A stretch of DNA of 64,000 nt from Anaeramoeba flamelloides (GCA_027625915.1 JANTQA010000023.1:3782001-3846000); one strand, 5' to 3'; counted from the first letter of the stretch, positions 34,701 through 47,289 are shown. Numbers and translations are program-made. The notes: a model not told the origin generated them from the sequence alone.

Positions 34701-37064
34701 CGATCTTTTTTTTTAGTTTTTTTTTCTTCAAAATTTTTATTATTTAACGCTCTTGGTGTTTGAGGATGATTCAATGTTTTTTTTTTATTTTTTTTATTTT
34801 TCTTTCTTGTGGGAAATTTCATTTTGTTTCTTTTATTTAATTTTGGAGTTTTTGGTTTTCTTTTTTGAACTTTTTTTCTTTTCTTTTCTTGTTCCTCCTT
34901 TCTTTTTTTCTTTCTTTTTGCTTGAATTTTTTCAATTTTTTTTAATGCCTGATCCCTTCTTTTATCGCGAGATTTTTTATTTTTTTCTAATTTGGATTTC
35001 CCGTTACTGCCAAAAATCGCTTCTAAGGAATCCACTTTTGAACCATTAGAAATATCAATTAATTTTTCAAGGTTTAAATATTGTTCTATTAATAACAAGT
35101 TTTTATTAATAATTTCACAATCTAAGGAAAACAAAAATCTAACTAATCTTTTTATAATTGAAAAAACTCGGTTTAAAAAGCTTCCCGGTGTTTCTTTATC
35201 AAACAAGCATTTTGAGCCTCTAAAAAATAATTTATTCAAAGAAATTTTGCATTCACTAAAATATATCAACGATTGGTCTAAATCATTTAACAAATAATAA
35301 TTTTCCATTAAATTTAAATAGCACCTTATCATTAATAGCGGATTTAAAAATTCTGAACATATTTCTAAGGAATCTAAATTAAAATCCTCTAACTTGCCCA
35401 AAGAAATAATACAATAATCTTGGTAGTCTTTTTCGAAATCTAAAAAGTATTCTTGAATCCATTCTAATTCTTCTTTTTCATTTTTGTTCTGCTTTTCTTT
35501 ATCATTTATTACCCCATTATCGCCTTCCTTACGATTGCCGGTATTGGTATTGGCATTGTCATTATCATTATCATTATTATCTTTGTCATTGCTTTGATCC
35601 TTCTGGTTGTTTTCCCCTTCTAAATGCAAATCGTGGTGTAATTCTTTCAAGATTTGGCCCTTCAGTTGGAAATTGGAAATTATTTTAAATTTATAATTTA
35701 ATAAAGAAATCATGGGGAATAAATAATTAAAAATAATTTCAGACAGTCTGATACTTGCCTTCACTTTCCACAATAAACTACCAGCCTTTTCGAAATAGTG
35801 TATTGACTTGTTTAAAGAATAAATTGCACACAATATTATATCACCTATTGAATTGTATTTCCATTCTCGGATATTTAATATTGGTATTGGCTCATCAAAT
35901 CTAGTTTCTTGTGTCGGGTCAATTCTTAATTTTAACACTAATGGGAAGGTTTTTTTTAAGTTATTTTGGCACAACACTTGATGTATTTTGCCCTTCAAAT
36001 AGAAATATCTTCCCCTCGATCCTAAATTATCTTTGGTTGTTAGCCATAATAAGATATTCAGCCAGTAAAGTGCATCACCATAATTACCCAGATGGTAAGA
36101 TAATTTGGCGGTCATTTCAAGAAATCTTAAATGTGTTTTCAATTTCGTAAAGGATAAATGGTTTTGTTGTAAATTATTAAGACTGGCAGTTTTTTTGAAT
36201 CCCCTTCTCGGATAGATTTTATATTTGGATGTGCCTTTAATCTCTTCTTTTTCGTAGTCCTTTAACGTTTTGGAGGATTCAAATAGCCATCTTTTTTTTA
36301 AATATGCCTTGAATAACAATTCTAAGACTTGCGATCTTTTGCTCTGTGGTATTTCTGTGTGTAATAAATCTTCCAATAATACAATTGCCCTTTCAATGTG
36401 CAATCCTTGTAAAAATACTTTTGCTAATTTCATTTGCAGTACTAAAAATCTTGAATCTATTTTTGGATGATAATTTGATTGACTCAAATTTATCATTTCA
36501 CTACTACTAGTAAGACTTTTGCTGCTGTTACTATTGCTGTTGCGTTTGCTATTATTATCTAATTCCACATTTTCACTTATTGGGGCTAAATAGTTTGACG
36601 CATTATTTAAATATTTTTCGGCAGCTTTAAATTCACCTTTTTCTAATAACATTGTGCTAATTACTTCAGAAACAAAAATAATTTCATTAATTTTTTGTTC
36701 TTTGATGAAAATATCTAAAATTAACAAATAATAAGTTAATGATTTGATATAATTATTATTGTCATTACAAACTACTGCTAATTTTCTGAGAAAACTAGCT
36801 GGGATTTTGTTTGTTATTAAGTCATAATTTTTCAATGCAGATTCAAAAGAATAGATCGCATATTTAAATTTTTCATTTTTTACTAAAATGTCTCCATAAA
36901 TTGTTAAAGCTGTTATACCAAAGTAAGAAATAATTGGTAAGGATACAAATTTTTGAGTGTTTAAACTTTTGATTTTTTTTTGTTTATCATGTTTATTATT
37001 TTCATTTTCAGTTACCTTTTTGTTGTTGGTGTTGTTGTTGTTGTTTTTGTTGTTGTTGTTGTTT

Positions 37065-37097
<33 letters not shown>

Positions 37098-38281
37098 GTG
37101 TTATTATTATTTTCATTATTATTCTTATTGTCATTATTGTCATTATTTTTACTATTGTTACTATTACTATTGCTGTTGTTGTTGTTATTCTTATTCTGAT
37201 TATCATTATAATTATTATCACTATCGTTGTTTTTACTATTGTTACTATTAGTGTTGTTGTTGTCGTTGTTGCTGTTATTGTTCTTTGTGCTGTCTCTGTT
37301 ATTATTATTGTCATTATTATTTTGTTTATCATTATTATAGTTGTTGCTAATAAATTTAGGGGAATGGCAAGATCTTTCATCTAAATAATATAAACAATCC
37401 ATTAAAAAACTTTCACTTAAATCATTCTTTTCCAAAACAATATGATTATAAAATCCCAAAGTAAAACTAATTTTTGCCTTTAAATAATTAAATCTATTAT
37501 TTTTTGGTAATAGAAGATACAATTCTTTTAAATATTTTAATCGATATTCTTCATTATTTATGATTATATTCTCAAATATTTGTTTTAATTTTATTTTTAC
37601 TTGCTCTCGGGTTTGTTTTGATTGTAAATTTCTATTTTCATTTCCATTATCATTATCATTATCATTATCATTATCATTTTCATCATCGCTGGAAGAAGAA
37701 TATTCTTCATCACTAAAATCATCTTCTTCACTGTCAAGATCGATGAAATCGAATAAAGATAATTGTGCTTTATCAGCATCTAATTTGTTCCAAACTTGAA
37801 GTGGTAAAAAACTTAAACTGTCTAATTCAAGATCAGTAAGTACACTTGCCTGTATTATTAATTCAAAGGGCGTAAATTTATTTAATAATTTTCGAAAGTC
37901 TTCCATATTTTCGAAATTTGGGTTGACAACCCCTCTTACATTATTAAATATTTTTAAATATTTTGTTAAATAAAATAAGGATTTTTTAGGTGTCAATTCT
38001 TTGCAATTATTAATTTGGCATTCCAATTGATAAAAGTCGACTAGATCAGATTCATTAGGATTGAAATTTTTTAAAATGGTGCAATTTCGGGTCAAAGTGC
38101 TTTCATCGTCACATTCACCTAAGATCCTATATATGGCTAAAGAAATTATCCAAACTTCTTCTATTTCTTCTTCTGAAAATTCATTAGGCTTTTTCAATTT
38201 TTTGTTTTTTTTTAATTCTTCTCCAAATAATTCAATCTCGGTGAAATAATCGTTGATATATTTTACTACAATTTTATTCAT
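31718..38281 (-). CDS. Very large TPR protein, possibly CFAP46-like
   Basis: One uninterrupted frame of 2187 residues from the ATG at 38281. The N-terminal third has an acidic Asp/Glu/Ser/Asn stretch and then TPR-like helical pairs (YGDILVKNEKFKYAIYSFE, LEKGEFKAAEKYLNNA, LGNYGDALYWLN). The middle and C-terminal half are broken by large Lys-, Asn- and Asp-rich inserts, including a poly-Lys/Asn tract coded at about 32610-32870. Conserved-looking islands near the end are LIYIFLIDDILIIYIP, ILIANKWIQIFTWEEIF followed by IIRSFSLL, and YITFLETQLFDGN...LDLNEYPIILCSIIDLL. From memory these resemble the C-terminal region of CFAP46, an axonemal central-apparatus protein. A separase/CHAT-like caspase fold has a similar W-E motif, but I see no catalytic His-Gly/Cys pair. 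The identity is tentative; TPR content is firmer. Confidence 0.45.
32610..32870 (-). repeat. Coding low-complexity tract (poly-Lys/Asn/Asp)
   Basis: Runs of AAG/AAA, GAT and AAT codons on the minus strand encode a Lys-rich stretch with repeated KKNKDD units followed by about 17 consecutive Asn. Similar Asn-rich tracts lie at about 37020-37330 and 34370-34560 in the same gene. Such tracts create long spurious frames on the opposite strand. Confidence 0.9.
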
Positions 38282-38469
38282 TTTTTTAAATTTAAATACA
38301 TTTAAATGTTCTAAATATATTAAACTCCATTCAGGAGAAAACTATTATTATAGTGATTGTTAATTAAGAAATATAATTAATCGAGATATTATTTTAAAAA
38401 ACAAAAGAAATTTATTAGTTTTTTTTTTATTGAAAAATCATCAATTTTTTTTTTATTCCTATTTAGGGG

Positions 38470-39235
38470 TGGGGTGTTAATTCCTCTTATTTTTCGTTAG
38501 GTTTTTTTTAATTTTTGTAATAAACAGAAAATTTTTGAAATTTTCGGTTTATTTCAAAAAGTAAAAAAAACCGCCGTTAGCTTTTCCAGAATTTAAAAGA
38601 ATTGAGTAAAATCTAAGATTTTTCTCTATTCTTTTAAATTCTGGAAAACCGTCGTTAGCTTTTCTTGAGTTTTCTATTTTATTTGTGAAGTGTTCTAGGT
38701 TTTTTTTTACTTTAGAAATAAACCGAAAATTTATTAAAATTTTCTGTTTATTTCTAAAGTAAAAACAACCTAACGAAAATCGATAGATTTCACAAATAAA
38801 ACAGAAAACCTCAAGAAAACCGCCGTTAGGTTTTTTTTAATTTTAGAAATTAAAAAGAACCGCCGTTAGCTTTTCCAGAATGTAAAAGAATTAAGCAAAA
38901 TCTTTGATTTTTCTCCATTCTTTTGAATTCTGGAAAAGCTAGGCACTCTACAGCACTTTTCGTTGGGTTTTTTTTGATTTGAGAAATTATTAGAAAATTT
39001 CTGAAATTTTCGTTGGGTTTATTTCTCAAATTAAAAAAACCCGCCGTTAGGTTTTCCAGAATTTAAAAAAATAGAGTTAAATCTTTGATTTTACTTTATT
39101 CTTTTGAATTCTGGAAAACCGCCGTCAGCTTTTTTTTAATTTTAGAAATTAAAAGAAAATTTCTAAAATTAAAAAAAAGCTAGGCACTTGACGGCACTAT
39201 ACGGTGCTTGGCAGCACTTAAAGACACTCTACAAC
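38470..39235. repeat. Cluster of alternating hairpins with CCGCCGTTAG linkers
   Basis: Stem type A (TTTTCCAGAATTTAAAAGAA paired with its complement about 25 bases later) occurs three times, near 38585-38650, 38870-38940 and 39055-39120. Stem type B (AATAAAC-GAAAATTT or TTTTAGAAATT based) occurs between them, once nested inside a longer outer stem (TCTTGAGTTTTCT...AGAAAACCTCAAGA, about 38660-38820). Joints carry CCGCCGTTAG, CCGTCGTTAGC or GCTAGGCACT. Some stems are perfect over 20 bases or more. No coding content. Confidence 0.85.
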
Positions 39236-40309
39236 ACTTCCCTAATTCCTAAATTTTTATTTAGAAATTGTTTTAAAGTAAAAAAAACATCAATTTCCTG
39301 GTTGGTAATAAAAAAACTATGTAAAAATGAAAACAAAAAGGAAAAAATGAATTTAATACAATTATTATGCTTTCAATAAATAGAAAAGTTATTGGGTTAT
39401 CTCTTTATAAAATGAAAATGTTAAAATTAAATCATTGATCAAAAGGAATTATTTTGTTAATCAACTTGTTTTTTTGTTTGCATTTTTTTTTTATTATTAC
39501 TTGTTGATAAAAACAAAACTAGTGTTGTAGTGTAATCGGACTTTTCTTTTGAAAATTTTATTTAATTTTACATATTTTTTTGGTTTTTGAATATTTTTCA
39601 AAAAAAAATAGATAAAAAGTACAGAACCAAAAAAAAAGAATTATTAAGAATAATGAAAATGGGAATGTGTGTGTTTTTTATAAACTAGACACCAAAGAAA
39701 ATATATTAAAATATTTAAATTTTTCAATTAATTTTATTTTCTTTTTTTTAAATTAAATCGATTCAACAAAATTTTTAAAATAAAAAAAAAAAAAAGTGTT
39801 TATAATTATGATAAATATATAATGAATTAGTACTGTTTTTCCCTATCGTAGTTAGGAAATACATTTTTGACTTATTTAGAAGTTAATTCACTTGAAAAAC
39901 TCTAGTTGATATTGAGATCTATTTCTGATAATAATTATTGAAAAATAAAGTGAAACAAATGTGCTAATATCATTTTCTGGAAACGTCAATATCGAATGTA
40001 ATACTTTTATCATACTAGTATTTTCCAATTAATAAATGAAAATTTTTATTTCAAGTTCCAAAATATTTAAAGAATTCTGTGATGGAAAAACCCAAACTTC
40101 TACACAAACCCAGTTTTGAAATGATATTTTTGGGAATTTTATGGAGTTTAGGTAATGGACTTTGAGATAAAATTTTGATGAGTTTAATATGATTTTAACA
40201 GTATTGTTTTTGTCCTTTCAAAAAAAGAGGTATGTTAAAAAAATGTTTTTTTTTTCTGCGAAAACAGGGCAGGATTCGCACCAAAAAATGTGGAAAGATT
40301 TTTTAATTC

Positions 40310-40780
40310 ACATCAGTTTGTTTTTCAAAAATTGTTCCAAATTTTGAAGTGTAATAAAAAGATCAAAATCCGATAACTTTCAATTTAAAAGTTTTTACAA
40401 TAAAAAATTTTAAAAATCTTGTAATTTAAACACTTCAGGGCTTTTAGCTTTTCTGAAAAAAAAAGAGTTTCAGGTTTTTGAATTTAATTAACAGATTTTT
40501 TTTCATTTGGATAACTTTCAAAAAATTTCAACTCAATTCCAAAAGTCTATGTTTTTTTGTAGATCATTCTTTTTTTACCCTTTTCGGGCTTTTAAAAAAA
40601 CTTTTTATCAAGTATTTGAAATTTCAAAAAATATGAGAGGATACTAGAAACTAAAATATTGCAGACTGTGAGGCTGAAAGTTCGAAAAAGTCTTGAAAGT
40701 ATTTTTTATGGATTGTGCTATTCTTGCCGTGAAACAATTTGGGGTTAATAAAAGCAAAAAGTCTATTGTATATTGATAAG
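40310..40780 (+). repeat. Dispersed repeat, copy 1 (inverted partner at 60850-61320)
   Basis: Shares with the reverse complement of 60850-61320 the patches AAGATCAAAAT, CAACTTTCAATTT-like, AGTTTTTACAAT, GAGTTTCAGG, AAGTATTTGAAATTT, CTGAAAGTTCGAAAAAGTC and ATGGATTGTGCT. No coding capacity. Confidence 0.7.
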
Positions 40781-41102
40781 AATAGACAAAAATGCAAAAC
40801 CTATTAATTGATGAGAGGGTGTTACTCACGAATAAAACCTAAGGCTTTTTTAAAGGTGTTGTATGTTAATTATAACTGACGATCGAGATATCGAATACTA
40901 TCGTTAGACTTTAATTTAACTGAAGAATTCATTGACTTTTTCGTTCTTGCAATATTTTTTTTTCTGATACTTGAAGCTTAAATTTAAAGACAAAAGTTTG
41001 GTAGATTTTCGCAAAATTAGGAAATTGAATTCAAAAAAGACATTAACATGAATTTTTTTTTAGATCAGTTTTGTTTCAGAAAGCGTTTCAATTCCAAAGA
41101 AG

Positions 41103-41134
<32 letters not shown>

Positions 41135-41139
<5 letters not shown>

Positions 41140-42497
41140 TCTGAAAAAAATAATTCCAAACGACCAATTTTTTTTTTAGCAAAGTCTGGGTTTCAATTGA
41201 ACCAAAAAAAATCTCTGAGGCGAAGGTCTGGAAAAGAGAATTTGAAAAGTTCAAAATAAATTGAAAAAATTTGTTATTCGTAAAATTATAACATTTGTTT
41301 TGGTAGATCCACCATTGAAATTTAGTTCTTTTAAAAACCATAAATTCACAACAAAAGCAAAAACAACAAGATTTTTTTTTCAAATGAAAAAAGGTCAAAT
41401 TTTCCAAAATAAACTTTTTCTTTGTTTTGACAAAATGAAAAAAAAATAAAAAAAAAAATATTTTTTCTCTTCAAAACCTTGTGTATGAACAGGAAACGGT
41501 TTTTCCAAAAAGGAAAAGTACTGAAAAGAAAATGAAAAAATGACTCAAAACAAAAGAAATAAATTACCCTTCGAACGTTTTTAACGGACCACTCAAGATT
41601 GTGGGGATTTGAAAATTTCATAGTTTGTTGCAACCAATCCTGGACATGCTTTGCGACAATACTTAAGAGCCAAGGCCGAAAGTCTTGTGAATTTAAAGGC
41701 GTGATAGTTGACGATAAGAATTTGGAGGGAGAAAGCTCCTTAACCTCTTTTTGGAACTGCTCAAAGACTTTTCCTTTTTCAAATGTTTTGCTTATCGCAA
41801 TCAAACTGAATTCCTGTGGGATCGTTTTGGACTCTGACTCTTCTTCCATTTCTTCATTAATTCCTCTTCTTAGGTCCTGAAGAACCAAATTTAAAGACTC
41901 TGATGCAAAATTTTGGCTGTTCCTGTTCGTGGAGTCCGTGTCTGTTTCTTGCTGGAATTCAAGATCCCAGTCCTCGTCAGTCTCCGTCTGTTCGTCTGTT
42001 TTGGTTTGGTCGATCGTTACAGAGAATTGGCTTTCTGTCTGGCTTTCTTGTTGGTCATTTTTTTGATTATTTTTCGGAATGTCAAGTGTTAAATTTGGGA
42101 ACATGCCGTTCTTTTCTTTTGTTTTTTCATTTTCATTTTCACTTTCACTTTCATTTTCGTTTTCGTTTTCTTTTTCATTTCCATTGCCAATTCCTCCAAA
42201 ATCGGAACCCCAATCACTCGAACTCCCCTCACTATTTTCAGACTCTGCAAATTTACCAAGATTACTTTTCGAATCAGACGGCCGTGATTGTATCGACGGA
42301 GTTGAGGGTAGTGAATTATTTAGTGTTGATGTTGGTGTAGACGATGCTAAAGACGAAGACGAAGACGAAGATGATGATGATGACGATGATGACGATGAAG
42401 AAGAAGAAGTATTGCCATTGTCTAAGGCAGAAAAACCAGTACTTTCATCTTCCAGATCCATAAATTTGCTAAGTACATTAATTTTTGATTCAACCAT
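41135..42497 (-). CDS. Ser-rich acidic protein of unknown function (first exon sure, rest uncertain)
   Basis: Exon 1 runs from the ATG at 42497 to 41568 (310 residues), with a GTAATT donor at 41567 just after NVRR. The N-terminus has a run of about 19 Ser, then a Ser/Pro/Thr-rich part, a Glu/Asn repeat (ENENENESESENENE) and Asp/Glu-rich acidic segments with WDLEF and SDWGSDF. The only conserved-looking part is C-terminal: SSTITPLNSQDFRPWLLS, IVAKHVQDWLQQTM and NPHNLEWSVKNVRR. A candidate next exon begins after TTTTCCAG at about 41236 (TFASEIFFGSIETQ...), but I cannot confirm it. I do not recognise the family. The acidic W-containing motifs recall adaptor-binding tails of trafficking proteins, which is only a guess. 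Confidence 0.6.
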
Positions 42498-43609
42498 CTT
42501 TGTTTTTATTTTGAATTTTTTTTTTTTACTTCAAAAAGTGTTTTTAGAAACAGAGTTCTTTTCTCAAGCAAGAGAATTAAAATTTTATAATTAGTATAGA
42601 TCGCTTTTTGTTGTTATTTTTGTTTGTTTTGTTATTTTTGTTTTGAAGGTTATTTTTTTTGCAAAAAACAATCAAGGCTTATTCAAAAAAAATAAAAAAA
42701 TAAATTATTCTAAATTTTGAGAATCTTTTTGAGAAATTACACTCACAAAACACCAAACAAAAAATATTGTTATGGGTAAAAAAGAATTTTTTCTTTTTGT
42801 CAAGACATCAATTCCAAAAAAAAAAAAATAGTTAATTTTTCAAAACCTTTTAGTAATTTTCTTTACAAAAAACAAATTAGGAAAATAATTATTTTTGGTT
42901 GTCTGTAAGTTTGGTTTGGAAAAAAAAGTGAATTTCTTGAGGTTTAATTACAAAAATACATTATCCTTCTAGTTGTGTAAAAAACGAAAAATATTCTTAA
43001 TTTCTAAATAATTCCAAAATATTTTTGCAAAGTTTTTATGAGAAGAAAAAGATTGGGGGTTAGCTTTGAGTAAAAAACATTATTTTGTGAATAAGGAACT
43101 TTTCAGACTTTCATATTGAAGTTACTTGCATCAATAAAAAATATTTGAGTAAAGTTAAAAACATATTCATAAAAATTTGCCTTAAGGGATAAACCTCATG
43201 ATAGATTTTTCTAGAATCAAAGTCTGTCACAATTGAGTGGGAATTATATTGGCAACCGGGGTTCAAATAGTTCTAAAAAAACTATTATAAATATTAATGT
43301 AAAATAAATTATTAGCTTTTTTACTAATCGATCACTAAAAAAAAATTTTTTAATTCCTATTCAAAATCTAAAAATAGTAACCCAAAAGAAGAGTATACCA
43401 GTTATTAGAGATTCATATTTAGAACTTCCAAAAAGTAGCTTTTTTTTTCAATTTTGGATTTTCAGATTTTCACATAATAACCATCAGCATAAAAAACCAA
43501 CAATGATTAGACTTGTACTCCCATTTAATAAAACAAATTGTAAAATCAATATATTTCTAATTTATTGACAATAATTTGTCAAAATATTCTATTGAGTTTA
43601 ATATTTAAT

Positions 43610-43960
43610 TTTTTATCAGAAATTGAATTTTTGTAGCTTCTAATATTCCTATCATGACATATTTAAGAAAGATATTTTGCAACTTTTCGTCCTAATTTTG
43701 ATAAACCAGCTTATAAATTTGTAGTGAAAACCGCAGATTTTTTTTCTGAAATTATATCATTTTTTCACTAATACAAGGATCATTTTTAATTAATAGGATC
43801 AAGAAATATTTCTACTTTCAAAATAAAAATTTTACATTCATTTGATCAATGAGGATTAATGCGGTTTTAAACCCAATAACACATTATTTAATCTTAGTCT
43901 ACTCCGTACTATACGATAATCCCTTAAGGTTCTAGTAAACTCAAAAAAATCTTCTTATAA
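43610..43960 (+). repeat. Dispersed repeat, copy 2 (pair with 9050-9400)
   Basis: Shares AATTGAATTTTTGTAGC-like, TTTAAGAAAGATATTTTGCAAC, AAGGATCATTTTTA and ATCAATGAG patches in the same order with 9050-9400. Confidence 0.5.
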
Positions 43961-45372
43961 ATCTAAAAGCATTTCATCAAAAAAAATTACCGTATATTGA
44001 AATTAAAAAAAATAAAAAAAAATCTGATTACTTTATAACCTAAATTTACTTTTTCGTGATTTTTTTTGTAACAAAGTCTCGTTTTTAAAAGTTTGGACGA
44101 TTTTTCTCATTTTTATAAAGTATAACATCTAAAATATTTCCAAATTATTTCAAAAAAAAAATATCTTCGTTGTGAAAAGAAAAAAATTTTATTATTTATA
44201 AAAAATATCTTTGCAAGAATATACGCTAAAAATGAAACCACTAAATTTTGGAAATAACTTACTGTAAAAAAGTTACTTAATTTTTTACAAATTACAATAA
44301 TTATTTTAAACGAAAAAAAAATAGTTTCTTTATTATATTCAGATTTTAAATCATTTGTTTTTTTTATTTTGAATAATAAAATCAAAGAAAAACATACAAA
44401 GAATTAAGTTAAAAAACCTCCCAAAATACTCTGTAAAAACCTGGAAAAATCAACACATAACTTTAGAAACTCTTTTTGATTTGATTCTTTTTAATCAAGA
44501 ATGAATAACCCAGTCTTAATATTTTGGAAGAGCTGGTAATAATTCAAAGATTAAAATATATTAATAGGCTTTATTAGTATTTTCTTATTTTTATCATGTT
44601 TTAAAATTAATAAATAAATGCAAAGGTATAATTAAAAAAAAAAACAATAAATATTATACAATCACTTTTTTAAATAATAAAAGTTCTTTTTTGATTTTTT
44701 CTAATAAATAGAATAAAAAATTATTACCTTTGATCTTTTAAGAAATAATTTAATATTTGGGAATAGAGTACAACGATGTTTTTTTTCTTAATTTTCGGGG
44801 ATCTAATATTTAGATTTATTTTTATGGTATTTTAAAAATAAGATTAAAGACCCAAGGTTATTTGTTCAGAAAAACTCTCTGAAATTACTCAAAGTGAGAT
44901 TTCTTAAAAACAAATTTTTTTGAAAAAAAAATTCACACAACAAAATAACTGACTGTTGTAAAAAAAAAACAAGCGAGACGGGAAAAAAAGTGGGAATTAT
45001 TTTTTTTTTGTAAAACACCTTATTCAGCTAAATTAAGAATATTACAAAAAAATAATCAAAATAAAGATGTTTTTTTTTAAGTTAATAAGAATTAAAACGA
45101 GGATTTAAAATAAATCATAGAAGAATTATATCTAATTTATATTTCTTTAATTTCAATTACATCAAGATCCATAAAATTTATTATCTTAAAAATATAAATC
45201 AGATATTTTATATATATTGTAAAGATTTACAAAAATAAGTAAAAAATAAAATTTTCAGACAATTTATATGGTCTAAATTACGTTTTTTTCAGATATAATT
45301 ATTAATAAACTATTTTTCAGTCAAAGGGGTCGAGTTTTAATGGGTGAAATACATGTGTTTAAAGGTTTTGTA

Positions 45373-45957
45373 TAAGGTATTTCCAAAAAAGTGGGGTATT
45401 TTTTTTTTACATTTCATAAAAAATAATCTTTTTTAGTGATGATAATCATTAATCAACTATACCAAATTAAGTTTAATATTTATTCCGATTGAAAAAACCA
45501 CTTATGTATTTAATTCAAAACATGTTAGTTGAAATATTCCCAAAAAATGAAAAAAAAAATAGTACTTTTTTGGTTAAAGCAATGTACGACCAATTTCAAT
45601 AAAAAACCGGAAATATGGAAAGGGAATAAATAATTTTTTAAACACAAAAACGCAGTTATATGTTTTTAATTATATTATAAATTTTGTTGGGATTATACAA
45701 GTTATGAAAATGCTTTTTTCAAATGAAAAGAAAATAATGAAAACCAATTTTCACCATAAAAAAATATCAGATAAAATCGAGATTAGAAATTTTATATATT
45801 TTATTTATGCAATACAATACTAACAAACAAATTGAATTATTATCAAGAATCTATAAATAGTGGTTAATGGGTTTATATATTTAAATCCTTTTTTGAAGAA
45901 TTTTTTACATAAATATATTTTAAAATAAATTTGCCCCACTTTCTTGGAAATAGCTTA
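45373..45957. mobile_element. TIR element (MITE) copy 1, ~585 bp
   Basis: Ends are TAAGGTATTTCCAAAAAAGT and, inverted, TAAGCTATTTCCAAGAAAGT, each continuing GGGG. The interior shares long patches with copies at 58270 and 59695 (ACCAAATTAAGTTTAATATT, ACCAATTTCAATAAAAAAC, ACAAGTTATGAAAA, AAATTTGCCCCACTTT). The TA at each end suggests Tc1/mariner-type target duplication. It has no coding capacity. Confidence 0.82.
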
Positions 45958-45987
45958 GATATTAGATGAAAAATTTTATTTTGGAAA

Positions 45988-46580
45988 TTTTCAAAATTAA
46001 AATCATTTTTTCACATTTTTGCACATTTTTGTTTTTTTTTTTCGATTTTTTTTTTAAAACGTCATTCAGTTGCAAAAAATTTTTTTATTGCAAGATCAAT
46101 AGTCACGTGGTTAAAATGTGTTATTCTAAGGTTATTGAAACCATGTAAATTATTGTTGAGAAATCATATTGATTTCTATTGCAATTCTATTCGGATCTTT
46201 GATCTTGATATTTGTTTAATAAATATAAAAATTTTCACTTCATTTTCATTACCTTTTTCAAATAGAAACCACACATACCAACACACTTAGTTTGGGAGCT
46301 TGATTTCTAAAAGAAAAATATGGAAAATGAAGTGAAAAATGCTTCTTATTTATTATTCAAATACCAGCAGAAGTTTAAAAGGAGCATTGTTGTTTTTCTC
46401 AATTATGACCCTAAGAATTTGAGTTTTGAAATTGTCAAGAAAATTTATTGATTAATTTGTTTTCTTTCAAACATATATTAATAATTCTTTGACGTGTATT
46501 ATTCTGTTTATTTATTATTTGTTATTCAAAGGTCAAATATAAAAAAAATTGATATTTGAAAAAAATGTTGGGCACCTTTG
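45988..46580 (+). repeat. Dispersed repeat, copy 1 (pair with 54325-54745)
   Basis: Shares in order with 54325-54745: TTTTTGCACATTTT, TTTTTTTATTG-AAGATCAATA, TTATTCTAAGGTTATTGAAACC (shortened here), TTGTTTTTCTCAATT, AAGAATTTGAGTTTT and GTGTATTATTCT. It abuts the TIR element ending at 45957. Confidence 0.7.
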
Positions 46581-46879
46581 ACTGAAACAGATTTTATTTA
46601 CTAGAATTATAGGTTACAACTTAACTAAAAACTCAATTATTATTAAAATAAAAAAATTTTGATAATGATCTAAATTAAAAATTTTTTAATTTGTTATTTT
46701 ATATCTTACAGAAAAATGATTTTTTGTTTTTGAAAAATTGCATCAAAGATCAAGATTAACAAAGAAGTTTCAACAAGAATTTAAATAAAATTGAAATCAC
46801 TTCAAAAAAATTTTCTCATTTTTAAATAGATTCACAATTGTAAAGATAAAAAATTCTGATTTTTATTATTATTTTTATT

Positions 46880-46985
46880 GAAGAAGTGTAAATTACACTT
46901 TAGTTACCCTTAGAATTTAATTCCCTTTCAGAAATTTAAGTGTTAAATCTTGAATTTCACGATTATTAATTAATGAAAATAGTTT
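46880..46985 (+). repeat. Fragment of the ~500-bp dispersed repeat
   Basis: GAAGAAGTGTAAATTACAC followed by TTAGTTACCCTTA, and TTTCACGATTATT at the end. Only the first ~100 bases of the repeat are present. Confidence 0.7.
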
Positions 46986-47289
46986 CAAACTGCTTGATTT
47001 GAAATTAATCCATTAAGATTTGTTTTTTTTTTAATTTGTTATAAAATACTAATCTATCTTTTTCATAGGAAGGATAGACCCATACTAAATAATCAATATT
47101 TCTATAATTTCCCTTTGTTTGTATTTTAATCATAAAGGACAAAATTTATTTGAATCTTTATCTATTACATAATAATATCTATTTCGGTAGTTAGTAAACG
47201 ATCTGAGTTTTTGAATTGTTGAAATTGAGGGATAAATTAAATATTTTTTATTACAAATAAACAATTATTTTTTTTAATTATTTTAAAAT

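Larger units (their letters stand above)
38282..41134. other. Intergenic stretch with hairpin array and diverged repeat
   Basis: No gene seen. Contains the hairpin cluster (38470-39235), AT-rich filler, and one copy of a repeat (about 40310-40780) whose inverted partner lies at 60850-61320. A run of about 30 T lies near 41106-41136. Confidence 0.5.

Noticed and set aside
32301-37384. Several long frames opposite the TPR gene (poly-Phe, poly-Leu, poly-Val)
   Set aside because: They are antisense readings of poly-Lys, poly-Asn and poly-Asp codon tracts.
31718-38281. Identity as separase
   Set aside because: The W-E motif and following S-F-S-L fit loosely, but the separase His-Gly and Gly-Cys-Ser catalytic motifs are absent.
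38470-39235. Array as a CRISPR-like or satellite repeat
   Set aside because: Units vary in length and alternate between two stem types; spacers are part of the stems rather than unique inserts.
42079-42594. Forward-strand frame opposite the Ser-rich gene (poly-Asp/Glu)
   Set aside because: It is the reverse reading of the poly-Ser codons; the minus-strand frame has a proper ATG, splice donor and richer non-repetitive sequence.
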